A DNA stretch of 64,000 nt from Paenibacillus sp. PL2-23 (GTDB lineage Bacteria; Bacillota; Bacilli; Paenibacillales; Paenibacillaceae), in NCBI RefSeq assembly GCF_040834005.1, contig NZ_CP162129.1:509501-573500 (forward strand), read 5' to 3'. The translations under genes were made by a program, and so were the position numbers. Below the pieces are notes generated by a model, which ran no database searches, was not told the DNA's origin, and was given only the letters and a program-made list of their open reading frames with translations. Below are positions 1-9,572 of the stretch, in pieces. How positions within the stretch are numbered: position 1 is the first letter of the stretch; the number at the start of each line of letters is the position of its first letter.

Positions 1-473
1 CGCTCCGGAATGACGACGCCTCCGAACGTCAGGCTGCTGTTCAAGCTTTTGCTTATTCGCGAAGCCTCCGCCAGATCCAGCTGAACCTCCTGCGTGCTGG
101 AGGATGCGCCCACGTATACGGAATATTGGTCGCGATTCGCGTTAGCGGTCACCCAATTGGCGAACTGCTCCTCACTGTAGCGGCCAACGCAGCGGTATAT
201 AATTTTGGGAACCTGCAGTCCTTTCAAATATTGCTCGCTATAGGTTGTAGGATCCAAGGTGGGCAGGTAAGGGAAGGGCCGGGTCTCATCCGTTCGATCG
301 GCTTCATCCTGGACATCGTACAAGATTAACGCGTCGAGCTCGACGTCGAGCAGCCGCTCTACCTGCTTCTGCGCAATCTCAGCTATTTTCTCGGATGAAT
401 GCTCAATCTTCGGCGGCGTCATCCCGTAGGTTAGAATGCCGGCCTCTTTAGCCCATATTTTGTCTCTTAGCAT
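1..473 (-). CDS. methylenetetrahydrofolate reductase-like protein, partial
   Basis: The left edge cuts off the 3' part of this leftward gene. The translated part contains ILTYGMTPPK, then LILYDVQDEADRT, RPFPYLPTLDP and KIIYRCVGRYS. I associate this pattern with the FAD-dependent, single-domain methylenetetrahydrofolate reductase-like proteins of Gram-positives, which act in one-carbon metabolism. I chose the ATG at 473 because GGAGGG lies 10 bases before it. The frame stays open upstream to an ATG at 591-593 and the intervening residues look protein-like, so the true start could be there, but that ATG has no clear ribosome site and sits next to a hairpin. Family assignment is from memory of motifs only. 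Confidence 0.65.
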   Translation of the reverse strand, partial: MLRDKIWAKEAGILTYGMTPPKIEHSSEKIAEIAQKQVERLLDVELDALILYDVQDEADRTDETRPFPYLPTLDPTTYSEQYLKGLQVPKIIYRCVGRYSEEQFANWVTANANRDQYSVYVGASSSTQEVQLDLAEASRISKSLNSSLTFGGVVIPE

Positions 474-602
474 ATGCTCATGACCCTCCGGAAGCTGCAG
501 CGCCGCTTCTCTTACTGTGGGAGTTGAGCGGTACTCGCTATGTATAATAAGCTTTATTTTAATATAAGAGGGTGGACAGTGGGTAACATTCATTATCTAT
601 AC

Positions 603-629
603 CCTGTTATAGCCTGAGGCTATAACAGG
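603..629. promoter_or_regulatory. perfect 12-bp hairpin in the divergent intergenic region
   Basis: Arms CCTGTTATAGCC (603-614) and GGCTATAACAGG (618-629) are perfectly complementary around a TGA loop. Neither side has a T run, so it does not look like an intrinsic terminator. It lies upstream of the leftward MTHFR-like gene, so it may be an operator or an mRNA leader hairpin. Confidence 0.45.
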
Positions 630-783
630 AAGCCATCATCGGAGTTGGCCATCGGCGGCGCAATGGGAGAGGCGTGCCTCACACTATGGGGATCGATTCT
701 AAGCTTGAAGTCCCTTCTTGTGCGCAAACGTTGTCATCTTTCCTCGAAAGAGGGTGTTCCGCACCTCATTTTGCTAATTTTGG

Positions 784-813
784 TTGACAGCGCTTTATAT
801 TTGATCGTAAAAT
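784..813 (+). promoter_or_regulatory. sigma-A promoter of the amylopullulanase gene
   Basis: A consensus -35 TTGACA (784-789) and a -10 TAAAAT (808-813) are 18 bases apart. Transcription would start near 820, leaving a leader of about 155 bases that contains two operator-like sites. Confidence 0.7.
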
Positions 814-820
814 GACAATT

Positions 821-834
821 AGCAAACGCTTTCA
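821..834 (-). promoter_or_regulatory. cre site (CcpA binding) at the transcription start
   Basis: The reverse strand reads TGAAAGCGTTTGCT, which fits the Bacillus cre consensus TGWAARCGYTWNCW. It begins about 8 bases after the -10 box, the position where bound CcpA blocks initiation. Carbon catabolite repression of a starch-degrading enzyme is expected biology. Confidence 0.7.
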
Positions 835-906
835 AGTATAGTTTTCCTGCGAATAATGGTTGGGAAAGGGATGATTGAGTACGTATGCTTTTATTTTTGC
901 CTAGAA

Positions 907-920
907 TGCAAACGATTGCG
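907..920 (+). promoter_or_regulatory. second LacI/CcpA-family operator-like site
   Basis: TGCAAACGATTGCG is an imperfect palindrome around a central CG, typical of LacI-family operators such as MalR or CcpA sites. It lies in the untranslated leader of the amylopullulanase gene. It misses the cre consensus at the last base, so it could belong to a maltose or maltodextrin regulator encoded elsewhere. Confidence 0.4.
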
Positions 921-976
921 CAACACACCCTGCAATACCCGCAACAAAGATGGGAGAGAGGAAAGGAGCACTTATA

Positions 977-3900
977 ATGGCACGAATCAGAAGATTCAAG
1001 CAGCGAATAGCTGTCGCGCTGATCATGGCGCTAACCTGGACGACGCTGGGCATTATGCCTGCATGGGCGGACGAAGGGCTGCCGGACAAGGTTACACTTG
1101 TCGGAAGTCTGCAGACGGAGCTTGGCGGAACAAGCGATTGGTCGCCGCCGGAGGCTGCAACGGAGATGACCAGCCTGGGGGGAGGGACGTATGCGTTAAC
1201 GGGTACCCTGCCTCAAGGCACCTATGAGTACAAGGTCGCTCTGAACTGCACTTGGGATGAAAGCTATGGCTTCAGCAGCTATACCAAGCCAGGTGCGGAG
1301 AGCGGGAACGGCAACATCATATTGACGCTTGCGGAAGAGGCGACAGTCACGTTCTATTACAATCATGGGACGAAGAAGATCGCCGACTCCACCTACTACA
1401 CGCCGCTGGAGGCGGCGAAGCAGCCCAGAGTGGCTGGGAATGTACAGTCTGCGGTAGGCGAAGCCGAGGACTGGAATCCCGGCGCGTCGACCTTGCTGTT
1501 GAAGGATGACGATTTCGACGGCGTATACAAGCTGACGACTGACATTCCGGAGGGCAGCTACGAGTATAAGATTGTGCTCGGCAGCAGCTGGGGGGAGCAG
1601 TATCCTGACCAGAACGCGGGATTCAGCCTGCCGCAGGAGCTTCCGGTGACATTCAGCTATGACGGGCTGACGAACGAGGTGAAGGCCGAGTTCATCGTGC
1701 CGGCCCCAGTTGACCCGGTGCCGGAAGGCCATCTCCGCATCCACTATAAGCGAACGGCAGGCGATTATGGCGCCTTCGGGCTGTGGCTGTGGGAGCATGT
1801 GGCGGCTCCATCAACGAATTGGCCGGGGGGCGCGACGCCGTTCCCGGAGGAGAAGCGTGACAGCTATGGCGCTTACGTCGATGTGCTGCTGGCGGAGGGC
1901 GCCTCGAAGGTCGGCTTCCTGGTGGTGGATCGCGGTACGGGGAATAAGGACGGAGGCGATAAGGCCGTAGTGCTGACCTCGCCAAGCATGAACGAGGTGT
2001 GGATCAAGCAGGGCGACGACAAGGTGTATGCTTCGGCGTCCGGTGAGGTGGCGAAGGCGCTGCTGTCGGCGGAGATCGTCTCGGATACGGGGCTGCTGCT
2101 TGGTTTTACGACGACGGAAGGGCTGAACGCGGACGTGCTGCTGGCAGACGTTGCCGTCGAAGACAGCGAAGGCGAAGCGCTTGCCATCCAGTCGGCGGCC
2201 GTCACATCCGGGACAAGCGTATCCTTGACCCTGGCAGCCAGCATTGACATGGAGCGAGTTCCTCTCTCCGTCCAATATAACGGACTGGCAATTTCAGCCA
2301 ATGTCGGCTGGCGGCTGATCGACAGCAAATATGCGTATGACGGCAATGACTTGGGCGCGACCTACTGGAATGGAGGCGTGACGCTGAAGCTGTGGGCGCC
2401 GAAGGCAACTGGGGTGAAGGCGAACTTCTACGACAAGGACGAACCGACGAGCTTGGTTGGCAGCGTGGACCTCGTCCTTGGGGAGCACGGCGTCTGGGCG
2501 GCAACGGCAGGACCTGGGGACATGACGGTGGAGGGCATCCAAGACCTTCGCGGCTTCTATTACCAGTATGAGGTGACGAACGACGGCGTCACGAAGAAGG
2601 TGCTGGACCCGTACGCCAAGTCGATGGCGGAGTTCCGCGTCAATACGACAGGCGAGGCTGGTCCTGACGGGGATACGGTAGGCAAGGCGGCTATTGTCGA
2701 CCTAAGCGGCACAGATCCGGAAGGTTTTGGTTATGCCGAGATTGATGGCTATGAGAAGCGCGAGGACGCGATGATCTGGGAAGCGCATATCCGCGACTTC
2801 ACGTCTGACCCGTCTATCGCGGATGATCTGACAGAGCGGTTCGGCACATACAAAGCGTTCATCGACAAGCTGCCCTATATTCAATCGCTTGGGGTGACGC
2901 ATGTTCAGCTGCTGCCGGTGATGGCTTGGTATTACGGCGATGAACTGGCCATGGACGAGCGCGAGCTGGAGTATTCCGCCAGCGGCAATGAATACAACTG
3001 GGGCTATGACCCGCACAGCTATTTTTCGCCGGATGGGGCGTATTCACAGGATGCAACGGATCCGGAGCTGCGCGTTCAGGAGCTGAAGGAGCTGATTGAT
3101 GCCATCCATGACGCGGGTATGGGCGTTGTATTGGACGTCGTATACACACATATGGCGAAAGCTGATTTCCTGAACGACATCGTGCCGAATTATTACGCAT
3201 TCCAGGACGCCAGCGGCAATTTCCTCGGCGACTTCGGCAACAATCTGGCGACGAACCGCGCCATGGCGGAGAAGCTGATGGTGGATTCGGTGGCCTATTG
3301 GTTCGACGAATACAAGATTGACGGCATGCGCTGGGATATGATGGGGGATGCGACTTACCCGGCTGTGCAGAAGGCTTACGACGCGGCAGCAGCTCTCAAC
3401 CCGAACGCGCTGTTCATCGGTGAAGGCTGGCGCACGTTCAAGGGCAATCTGGCGGACCCGTCGCTTGCCGGCATGGGCGCGGATCAGGACTGGATGAACA
3501 GGACGGACAGCGTCGGCGTATTCTCAGACGAGATTCGCAACGAGCTGAAGTCCGGCTACGGCTCCGAGGGCGAGCCGCGCTTCATTACGGGCGGCGCAAG
3601 AAACATCGAGACTATCTTGAACAATATCAAGGGTCAGCCGGGCAATGTGAACGAGGATGATCCCGGCGATATCGTGCCTTATATTGAAGCGCATGACAAC
3701 CTTCCGCTGTATGACGTCATCGCGCAGTCCATCAAGAAGGACCCAGCGATCCCTGCCAATGATCTGGAGATTCATCAGCGCATTCGTTTGGGCAATCTCA
3801 TCGTATTGACGTCGCAGGGCACATCGTTCCTGCATGCGGGACAGGAATATGGGCGGACGAAGCAATGGCTTGCCGATGGCGTGCCGGAGCAGAAGTATCA

Positions 3901-6900
3901 TGCGCTGGAGGACGAGGAAGGCGAGGTGTTTGGTTATTTTGTCCACGATTCCTACGACTCCTCTGACGCGATCAACAAATTCGATTGGGACAAAGCGACG
4001 AATGCGAACGCCTACCCGGTCAACCATATCACAAGTGAATATACGAAGGGCCTTATTGCGCTGCGCAAGTCGACGGACGCGTTCCGCCTTGGCGATCAGG
4101 ATCTTGTGAACACGAATGTGGCCTTGCTGGATATTCCGGAGGTCGCCGATTCCGATCTCGTCATAGGCTACAGGAGCATGGCTATGGACGGAAGCGGCCA
4201 CTATTATATATTCGTCAATGCGGATGAGGTCAGCCGCTCGTTGACTTTGCCTGTGGATTTGACGGACGGCACCGTTGTGGTCGACAACGATGAGGCTGGC
4301 GTGAATGAGGTGCAAGCGGAGTCGGGCTTCTCGCTGACAGCAGAATCCATCGTTATTGATCCGCTCAGCGCTGTGGTTATCCGAATGGAGGCTGCGGCTC
4401 CGGAGATGGTTGCGATTGGGACGGATGCCGCCGAGCGGGAGCTGTCTGTGGATGAATCAAGCCGAGTATCGGTCTATGCGCAATATGAAGGCGGCAGCCG
4501 CGAGAAGGTAAGAAGCGGAGCAAGCTTTGTGTCGAGCAATCCCAAGGTGGCTGCGGTGTCCGCAAGCGGAGTCATCACGGCAATGGGTGTAGGGCGAGCG
4601 CAGATTACAGTGATGTATGGGGGCTTCACTGCGATTGTGGAAGTCGACGTGCATGAAGCGAACGCCAGCCGAGTGCTGCAGTTCAACTACATTCGCCCGG
4701 ACGGAAATTATACGAATTGGAATATATGGGTGTGGAATACCGGTGTAAAGGATGGACAGATCCTCTTCGATAAAGTGGAGAACGGTGTGGCCACGGCCAT
4801 GATTGAGGTGCACGAAGACGCGACGGGAGTTGGCTTCGTCCTGCGCAAAGGCACGGATTGGAGCACGGCGAAGCAAGACATTGGTTATGACCGAATAATT
4901 CCACTAGCGGATGGAGATCGGTATACAAAGGTGAATGTCCGCAGCATGGTTGGCGAGCTCGATGTCTTCCCGACGATCGATGGTCCCCACCTGCATGACG
5001 GAGACATCACATTCCGCTATCGCGACGAGAGCCTGTTCAGGCAAGGGCTTATGCATACGATCTCCAGCGTTCAAGTGAAGGTCGGCGGCCGGTCCTATCC
5101 CATGGTGTACGATGCGGAGAAGGAATGGTACGAGTACACGCTGGCTGACGCGGAGCCTGGAAGCTACGTATACAGCTTCCTTGTCACAAGAGGCGGAGAG
5201 ACGATGGAGCGCAATGATCCAGCAAATACGGTGGAGGGCCAATCCGTTATCGCGTATCGGGCGCCGGTGGTTACGCTCACAGGCAGCGTTCAGCCTGGAG
5301 CGATTCATTACGGAGAGAACGCGGTGCTTCGCGTAAGCGCGCAGACCTCTGAACCGCTGTCCTTCCGCGAAGGGTATATGGACCTGCGAGCATTAGGCGG
5401 AGCAGAGGACGCAGCCTTCAACGTGGAGCTGATGGCTCATGCCATTGCGGTGAAGGATACAGTCACGACGGGTGTCAAAAGTATTCCAGTCACGCTCATT
5501 GATCAATACGGCAACTTGCACCGGCAGACGCTGAACGTAACGGTCAAGCCGCGAACGTTCGCAGGCGAGCTGGACTTCGACTTCGATGAGTCCCGAATCT
5601 ACTTCCTGCTCACCGACCGGTTCCATGACGGCGACGAGACGAATAACGAGAATGTCGACAAGTCCCATCCTGAGGCGTATCACGGCGGCGACTTCCGAGG
5701 CTTGATCGACAAGCTGGACTATCTGGACGAACTCGGCATTAACACGCTGTGGATTACGCCGATCGTCGATAATATTGATTTCAACAAAGGCGAGGACTTT
5801 AACGCCAAGCAATACGGCTATCATGGCTATTGGGCCAAGGACTTTACGCAGCTCGACGAGCATCTGGGCGATATGGATACGTTCAAGGAGCTGATCGAGA
5901 AGGCGCATGACCGCGGCATGAAGATTATGGTGGATGTGGTGCTGAACCATACAGGCTATGGCCTGAAGCCTGGGGATGACCGTGAAGGCATCACGGAAGA
6001 GGATAAAGCGCGGTTCGATGGCATGCTGCGTACAAACGGCTTGTCGGCGGACATTAACCCCATCAAGGGCGAGCTTGCGCAGCTGCCGGATTTCATGACG
6101 GAGGACGCGGAGGTGCGCGCGCGAGTCATCGCGTGGCAGACGGGCTGGCTGGAATGGGCCAAGACGGAGCGCGGGGACACGATTGACTACTTCCGCGTCG
6201 ATACGGTCAAGCATGTGGAGACAACGACGTGGGTCGCATTCAAAAATGCGCTGACCGAGCTTGATCCGGGCTTTAAGCTGATTGGGGAATATTTTGGCGG
6301 TACGGTGGAGGGTGACGGAGGCATGCTGGACAGCGGCCAGATGGACGCGCTGCTGGACTTCGGCTTCAAGGAGCACGCCCGCGATTTCGCGAATGGAAGC
6401 ATCGACGAGGTGGACGCTTACCTGCAGGACCGCGAATCGAAGCTGTCGAACACGAAGACGATGGGACAGTTCCTGAGCAGCCACGATGAGCACGGCTTCC
6501 TGTCCCACTACGTAGGCGGTGACAAGAGCAAGCTGATGATTGCCGCTGCGCTTCAAATGACGGCCAAGGGTATACCGGTTATTTATTACGGCGAGGAGCT
6601 GGCTCAATCCGGCGCGAATGCGGGAGATATGAGCAGGGGCGAATTCAGCGAAAACAGGGACGATATGCCTTGGGATCGGCTGACGGAGGAGGCGCAGCTG
6701 CACGAGCACTACAAGAAGCTGCTGAACATCCGGGCGAAATTCTCCAAGCCTTATGCCAAGGGCGAGCGGACGAAGCTGGCAGGCTCGGATGAGCTGGGTT
6801 ATCTGGCGTTCAACAAATCGTACAAGGGCGAGCATATCGTAACAATCATCAATACCGAAGATGAAGCTGTAACGGTGACGCTGAACGTCCCATTTGCAGC

Positions 6901-8194
6901 CGGCACTACGGCGGTGGACGAATACAGCGGAGCCAGCTACACCGTGTCAGCGGCGCGTCAGCTTACGGTTCAAGTGCCTGCGCGGTCCCAAGGCGGCACC
7001 TCCATCCTCAGCGGGGTTGCTGCTGTCGATACTGGACCGATTGTGACCATTCCGCAAGCTCCGCAGTGGCCGGGTGCGAAGCAGGTTGCTCCAGGGGAAC
7101 TGACTGCGGCCAAGGACGGCAAAGCGACCACGAAGCTGGCAGCCGGCACAACAGCGGCCGCGCTTCCGATGAACGCTGCTTCGCTGCTGGGAGGCAACAA
7201 ACTGGAGATCGTGACGGACGATGCCAGCATCCTGCTGCCGCAGGAGGTTTTGGCCGCGGCGGCAAGCCTGCTGCCGGAGAATGAGCGGCAGTCGGACGCC
7301 TTCATCCTGTTCCAGGCGAAGCCGCTGACGGAGGAAGAGCTGTCATCGACGTGGGCTCGTTACAGGAGCCAAGGTATTATCGTCAAGCAAGGCGGTATGG
7401 TCTACGACTTCAAGATCGCCGTCATGAAGGGCGGCAAGGAGGTCGGAGAGGTGAGCCAATTCGACCAGCCGGTCATTGTATCGTTCGGGCTGAATGAAGG
7501 CCTGGACGAGGATACGACAGGCATCTATTACATGAGCGAGTCTGGCGAGCTGTACTACGTCGGCGGCGTGCTGAAGGACGGAGTGATGACGGCAGAGCTG
7601 GGCCACTTCAGCGCTTATGGTGTGCTGCAGGTGGACATCAGCTTCGCCGATGTGCCTGCCAGCCATTGGGCGGAGCGGGCCGTGAAGTCGCTGGCGGCCA
7701 AAGGCGTCGTTGTCGGCATGGACGGCGAGCGGTTTGTTCCGGATGGCGATGTGACGCGAGCCCAATTCGCCAAAATGCTGGTGGCCGCGCTGCTGCCGGG
7801 CGTCCAGCTCCCGAGCGCAGAGGGCATATTCACAGATGTGCCGCCTAACGCTTGGTTTGCTCCGTATGCGGAAGCGGCGTATGAGCTCGGCCTCGTGAAC
7901 GGCCGTGGAGATGGCCGCTTCGATCCGGAAGCGCCGATTACCCGAGAGGAGATGGCGATTATGCTTCATCGCGCGTATCGTCTCGCATCGGGAGAAGGGG
8001 AAGCGGAAGATGTCGCCGAGCCAGACTTCAGAGATTTGGGCGCGATTAGCGAATGGGCCAAGCGTGACGTCTTTGCGGCTGCCGAGCATGGGCTGGTGAA
8101 CGGACGCGCGAACGGAGACTTCGCTCCGGGCGAGCTTCTGAGCCGAGCGGAAGGGGCGCAGGCCGTCTACAATCTCCTCCAAGCACTGCGTTAA
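977..8194 (+). CDS. SLH-anchored bifunctional amylopullulanase
   Basis: This is a secreted, cell-surface starch and pullulan degrading enzyme of 2405 residues. The ATG at 977 has GAAAGGAG 8 bases upstream and opens a signal peptide ending near ALIMALTW...MPAWA. Domains in order are: two X25-like starch modules (about 38-136 and 147-236), a CBM41 (about 252-350), a CBM48-like module (about 450-560), and a type I pullulanase GH13 domain with YNWGYDP (about 673), nucleophile Asp787, acid Glu816 and Asp907. These are followed by a Big_2 Ig-like domain (about 1145), a second CBM41 (about 1230-1325), and a second GH13 domain of neopullulanase/alpha-amylase type (Asp1742, Glu1771, Asp1837 in SSHDEH). 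Three SLH motifs (2221-2405) bind wall polymer. Both active sites look intact. The gene stands alone with its own promoter and terminator. Confidence 0.93.
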   Translation: MARIRRFKQRIAVALIMALTWTTLGIMPAWADEGLPDKVTLVGSLQTELGGTSDWSPPEAATEMTSLGGGTYALTGTLPQGTYEYKVALNCTWDESYGFSSYTKPGAESGNGNIILTLAEEATVTFYYNHGTKKIADSTYYTPLEAAKQPRVAGNVQSAVGEAEDWNPGASTLLLKDDDFDGVYKLTTDIPEGSYEYKIVLGSSWGEQYPDQNAGFSLPQELPVTFSYDGLTNEVKAEFIVPAPVDPVPEGHLRIHYKRTAGDYGAFGLWLWEHVAAPSTNWPGGATPFPEEKRDSYGAYVDVLLAEGASKVGFLVVDRGTGNKDGGDKAVVLTSPSMNEVWIKQGDDKVYASASGEVAKALLSAEIVSDTGLLLGFTTTEGLNADVLLADVAVEDSEGEALAIQSAAVTSGTSVSLTLAASIDMERVPLSVQYNGLAISANVGWRLIDSKYAYDGNDLGATYWNGGVTLKLWAPKATGVKANFYDKDEPTSLVGSVDLVLGEHGVWAATAGPGDMTVEGIQDLRGFYYQYEVTNDGVTKKVLDPYAKSMAEFRVNTTGEAGPDGDTVGKAAIVDLSGTDPEGFGYAEIDGYEKREDAMIWEAHIRDFTSDPSIADDLTERFGTYKAFIDKLPYIQSLGVTHVQLLPVMAWYYGDELAMDERELEYSASGNEYNWGYDPHSYFSPDGAYSQDATDPELRVQELKELIDAIHDAGMGVVLDVVYTHMAKADFLNDIVPNYYAFQDASGNFLGDFGNNLATNRAMAEKLMVDSVAYWFDEYKIDGMRWDMMGDATYPAVQKAYDAAAALNPNALFIGEGWRTFKGNLADPSLAGMGADQDWMNRTDSVGVFSDEIRNELKSGYGSEGEPRFITGGARNIETILNNIKGQPGNVNEDDPGDIVPYIEAHDNLPLYDVIAQSIKKDPAIPANDLEIHQRIRLGNLIVLTSQGTSFLHAGQEYGRTKQWLADGVPEQKYHALEDEEGEVFGYFVHDSYDSSDAINKFDWDKATNANAYPVNHITSEYTKGLIALRKSTDAFRLGDQDLVNTNVALLDIPEVADSDLVIGYRSMAMDGSGHYYIFVNADEVSRSLTLPVDLTDGTVVVDNDEAGVNEVQAESGFSLTAESIVIDPLSAVVIRMEAAAPEMVAIGTDAAERELSVDESSRVSVYAQYEGGSREKVRSGASFVSSNPKVAAVSASGVITAMGVGRAQITVMYGGFTAIVEVDVHEANASRVLQFNYIRPDGNYTNWNIWVWNTGVKDGQILFDKVENGVATAMIEVHEDATGVGFVLRKGTDWSTAKQDIGYDRIIPLADGDRYTKVNVRSMVGELDVFPTIDGPHLHDGDITFRYRDESLFRQGLMHTISSVQVKVGGRSYPMVYDAEKEWYEYTLADAEPGSYVYSFLVTRGGETMERNDPANTVEGQSVIAYRAPVVTLTGSVQPGAIHYGENAVLRVSAQTSEPLSFREGYMDLRALGGAEDAAFNVELMAHAIAVKDTVTTGVKSIPVTLIDQYGNLHRQTLNVTVKPRTFAGELDFDFDESRIYFLLTDRFHDGDETNNENVDKSHPEAYHGGDFRGLIDKLDYLDELGINTLWITPIVDNIDFNKGEDFNAKQYGYHGYWAKDFTQLDEHLGDMDTFKELIEKAHDRGMKIMVDVVLNHTGYGLKPGDDREGITEEDKARFDGMLRTNGLSADINPIKGELAQLPDFMTEDAEVRARVIAWQTGWLEWAKTERGDTIDYFRVDTVKHVETTTWVAFKNALTELDPGFKLIGEYFGGTVEGDGGMLDSGQMDALLDFGFKEHARDFANGSIDEVDAYLQDRESKLSNTKTMGQFLSSHDEHGFLSHYVGGDKSKLMIAAALQMTAKGIPVIYYGEELAQSGANAGDMSRGEFSENRDDMPWDRLTEEAQLHEHYKKLLNIRAKFSKPYAKGERTKLAGSDELGYLAFNKSYKGEHIVTIINTEDEAVTVTLNVPFAAGTTAVDEYSGASYTVSAARQLTVQVPARSQGGTSILSGVAAVDTGPIVTIPQAPQWPGAKQVAPGELTAAKDGKATTKLAAGTTAAALPMNAASLLGGNKLEIVTDDASILLPQEVLAAAASLLPENERQSDAFILFQAKPLTEEELSSTWARYRSQGIIVKQGGMVYDFKIAVMKGGKEVGEVSQFDQPVIVSFGLNEGLDEDTTGIYYMSESGELYYVGGVLKDGVMTAELGHFSAYGVLQVDISFADVPASHWAERAVKSLAAKGVVVGMDGERFVPDGDVTRAQFAKMLVAALLPGVQLPSAEGIFTDVPPNAWFAPYAEAAYELGLVNGRGDGRFDPEAPITREEMAIMLHRAYRLASGEGEAEDVAEPDFRDLGAISEWAKRDVFAAAEHGLVNGRANGDFAPGELLSRAEGAQAVYNLLQALR

Positions 8195-8210
8195 GGAAAA
8201 GGCAAGGAAA

Positions 8211-8256
8211 GCAAGAAGCCCCGAATGCTCTGTGGCGTTCGGGGCTTCTTCTTGCT
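8211..8256. terminator. bidirectional intrinsic terminator
   Basis: AAGAAGCCCCGAA (8213-8225) pairs with TTCGGGGCTTCTT (8238-8250). A-rich and T-rich flanks suit both the rightward amylopullulanase gene and the leftward Nif3-like gene. Confidence 0.85.
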
Positions 8257-8297
8257 TGCTGGGTCTGACCAGCCGACGGGCATCCTGGCATCCGGAT

Positions 8298-9095
8298 TCA
8301 GACGAGCCGGAACAGAGGCTCATTCGCCACGAAGTGAACGGGCAGCTCCGGGAACTGCCGCTGCAGCCGCTCCGCCAGCAGTCTCATGCCGCAGACCTCG
8401 CTCTCCGCGTGTCCCAGCGCGATGGCCGCCTTCGCTCTGCCTTGCCAGGCGGCATCCCTCACGTATTCGGGCGTCTCCCACTCCGGCCCTTCGCCATACA
8501 GCACAAGATCGAGCTGCTGGCGCTCGATAAGCGGAATCGCATGAGCGCCTACACCTCGATAGCCGGCCATCAGGCCGATCCGCCGGCAGAGCGCCTCCGG
8601 CTCTCCGCTCATCCGCACATGGGACAGCTCCAGTCGCTCTTTGACATGAGCAGCTATCTGCATGGCCGTCATCGCCGGCACCTCGACAACGGAGTATGTG
8701 GGCTCCGTTGCCGTCACATAAGGCTGCCAGCCCAGTGTCTGCAGGAGTCCTTCGGTAATGCCGTCCGGCTCATAGCGGTGAATATAGTCATGAAGGCGGA
8801 ACAGCGAGAGACCGGACTGCTCGATGAAGCTTGTTTTGGCGCTGTAGACAGGGTCCTCCTCCAAGGCGGCGGCGAACGTATCGTGATGGCTGTAGAAGGG
8901 TCCCTCATGGGCAATGATGAAGCTCGCTCCTAGTGCGGCAGCCCTCTCTATCGCCTGCTGAGTGGGCATAAAGACGACGGCGATGCCTCGCACCACGGCG
9001 TCCGGAGCGCCGAACAGCAGCTTGTCGACGGTGTGCTCCAAGGTTGTGGCGGGCGCTGTTAGTGCATCAATGATCTGTTGAACGGTTGTTTCCAT
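8298..9095 (-). CDS. Nif3-like dinuclear metal centre protein
   Basis: The 265-residue product shows the Nif3/YqfO family pattern. The N-terminal part reads VDKLLFGAPD followed by a Rossmann-like region and IIAHEGPFYSH, and the C-terminal part carries GHAESEVCGM with a conserved His and Glu. Family members form hexameric toroids binding two metal ions per subunit, and their physiological role is unsettled, with GTP cyclohydrolase-like activity proposed for some. At 265 residues it is the short form, without the extra domain of the longer Bacillus YqfO. Start ATG has AAGGAGAG 10 bases upstream. It is convergent with the amylopullulanase gene and appears monocistronic. Confidence 0.8.
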   Translation of the reverse strand: METTVQQIIDALTAPATTLEHTVDKLLFGAPDAVVRGIAVVFMPTQQAIERAAALGASFIIAHEGPFYSHHDTFAAALEEDPVYSAKTSFIEQSGLSLFRLHDYIHRYEPDGITEGLLQTLGWQPYVTATEPTYSVVEVPAMTAMQIAAHVKERLELSHVRMSGEPEALCRRIGLMAGYRGVGAHAIPLIERQQLDLVLYGEGPEWETPEYVRDAAWQGRAKAAIALGHAESEVCGMRLLAERLQRQFPELPVHFVANEPLFRLV

Positions 9096-9178
9096 AGCGG
9101 ATAGGCTCTCCTTGTTTGGCGTTGTTTGACGGGATCATCGGTAGACTTTATTACTGACTCATAGAAGTTAGTGTGCAG

Positions 9179-9517
9179 CTAAGCTTCATACCGATCGCCG
9201 CGTGTTGTCGGGTGGGATATAACCAAAAAAGTTAAGCTTTCACTTGATACATTTTTCACTTGATGTGGTGCGCTAGGCGGCACTTCGAGTCCCTCATGAG
9301 GCTCTAATAGATGGATGTCACCGTTAAGCTCCATCTCCGCGATGCCGGCAAGCACAAAGAAAAATTGTCGTGACTGCTTATGATAATGGCGGACCTCTGA
9401 GGCTCCAGGAGGCATATGTTCAAGGATGACACTAAGCTCCTGCTGCTTGACTAGGTGCCAGCCGTCACAGCTTGCACCCCATTTATAGTGTTCTGAATTG
9501 CTGCTGCTCACCTTCAT
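9179..9517 (-). CDS. small cupin-domain protein
   Basis: A 112-residue single-domain cupin. Cupin motif 1 is visible as RHYHKQSRQFFFVLAG, giving two His, and motif 2 as PPSAPHQVKN with a third His, so a metal-binding beta barrel is likely. The substrate cannot be read from the sequence. GAGGTGA precedes the ATG at 9517. It is the last gene of the leftward operon that begins with the SDR gene at 14111, 55 bases after the EamA gene before it. Confidence 0.8.
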   Translation of the reverse strand: MKVSSSNSEHYKWGASCDGWHLVKQQELSVILEHMPPGASEVRHYHKQSRQFFFVLAGIAEMELNGDIHLLEPHEGLEVPPSAPHQVKNVSSESLTFLVISHPTTRGDRYEA

Positions 9518-9572
9518 AGCGACTTCACCTCTTTTTTATCTTTTAGAATGAAGGTCTGATTATTCTTGATGA

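Noticed and set aside
603-629. Intrinsic terminator.
   Set aside because: The hairpin is strong but neither strand has a T run after it, and no gene ends beside it.
1196-6835. Several long reverse frames under the amylopullulanase gene.
   Set aside because: They are shadows of a GC-rich gene with strongly supported domains on the plus strand.
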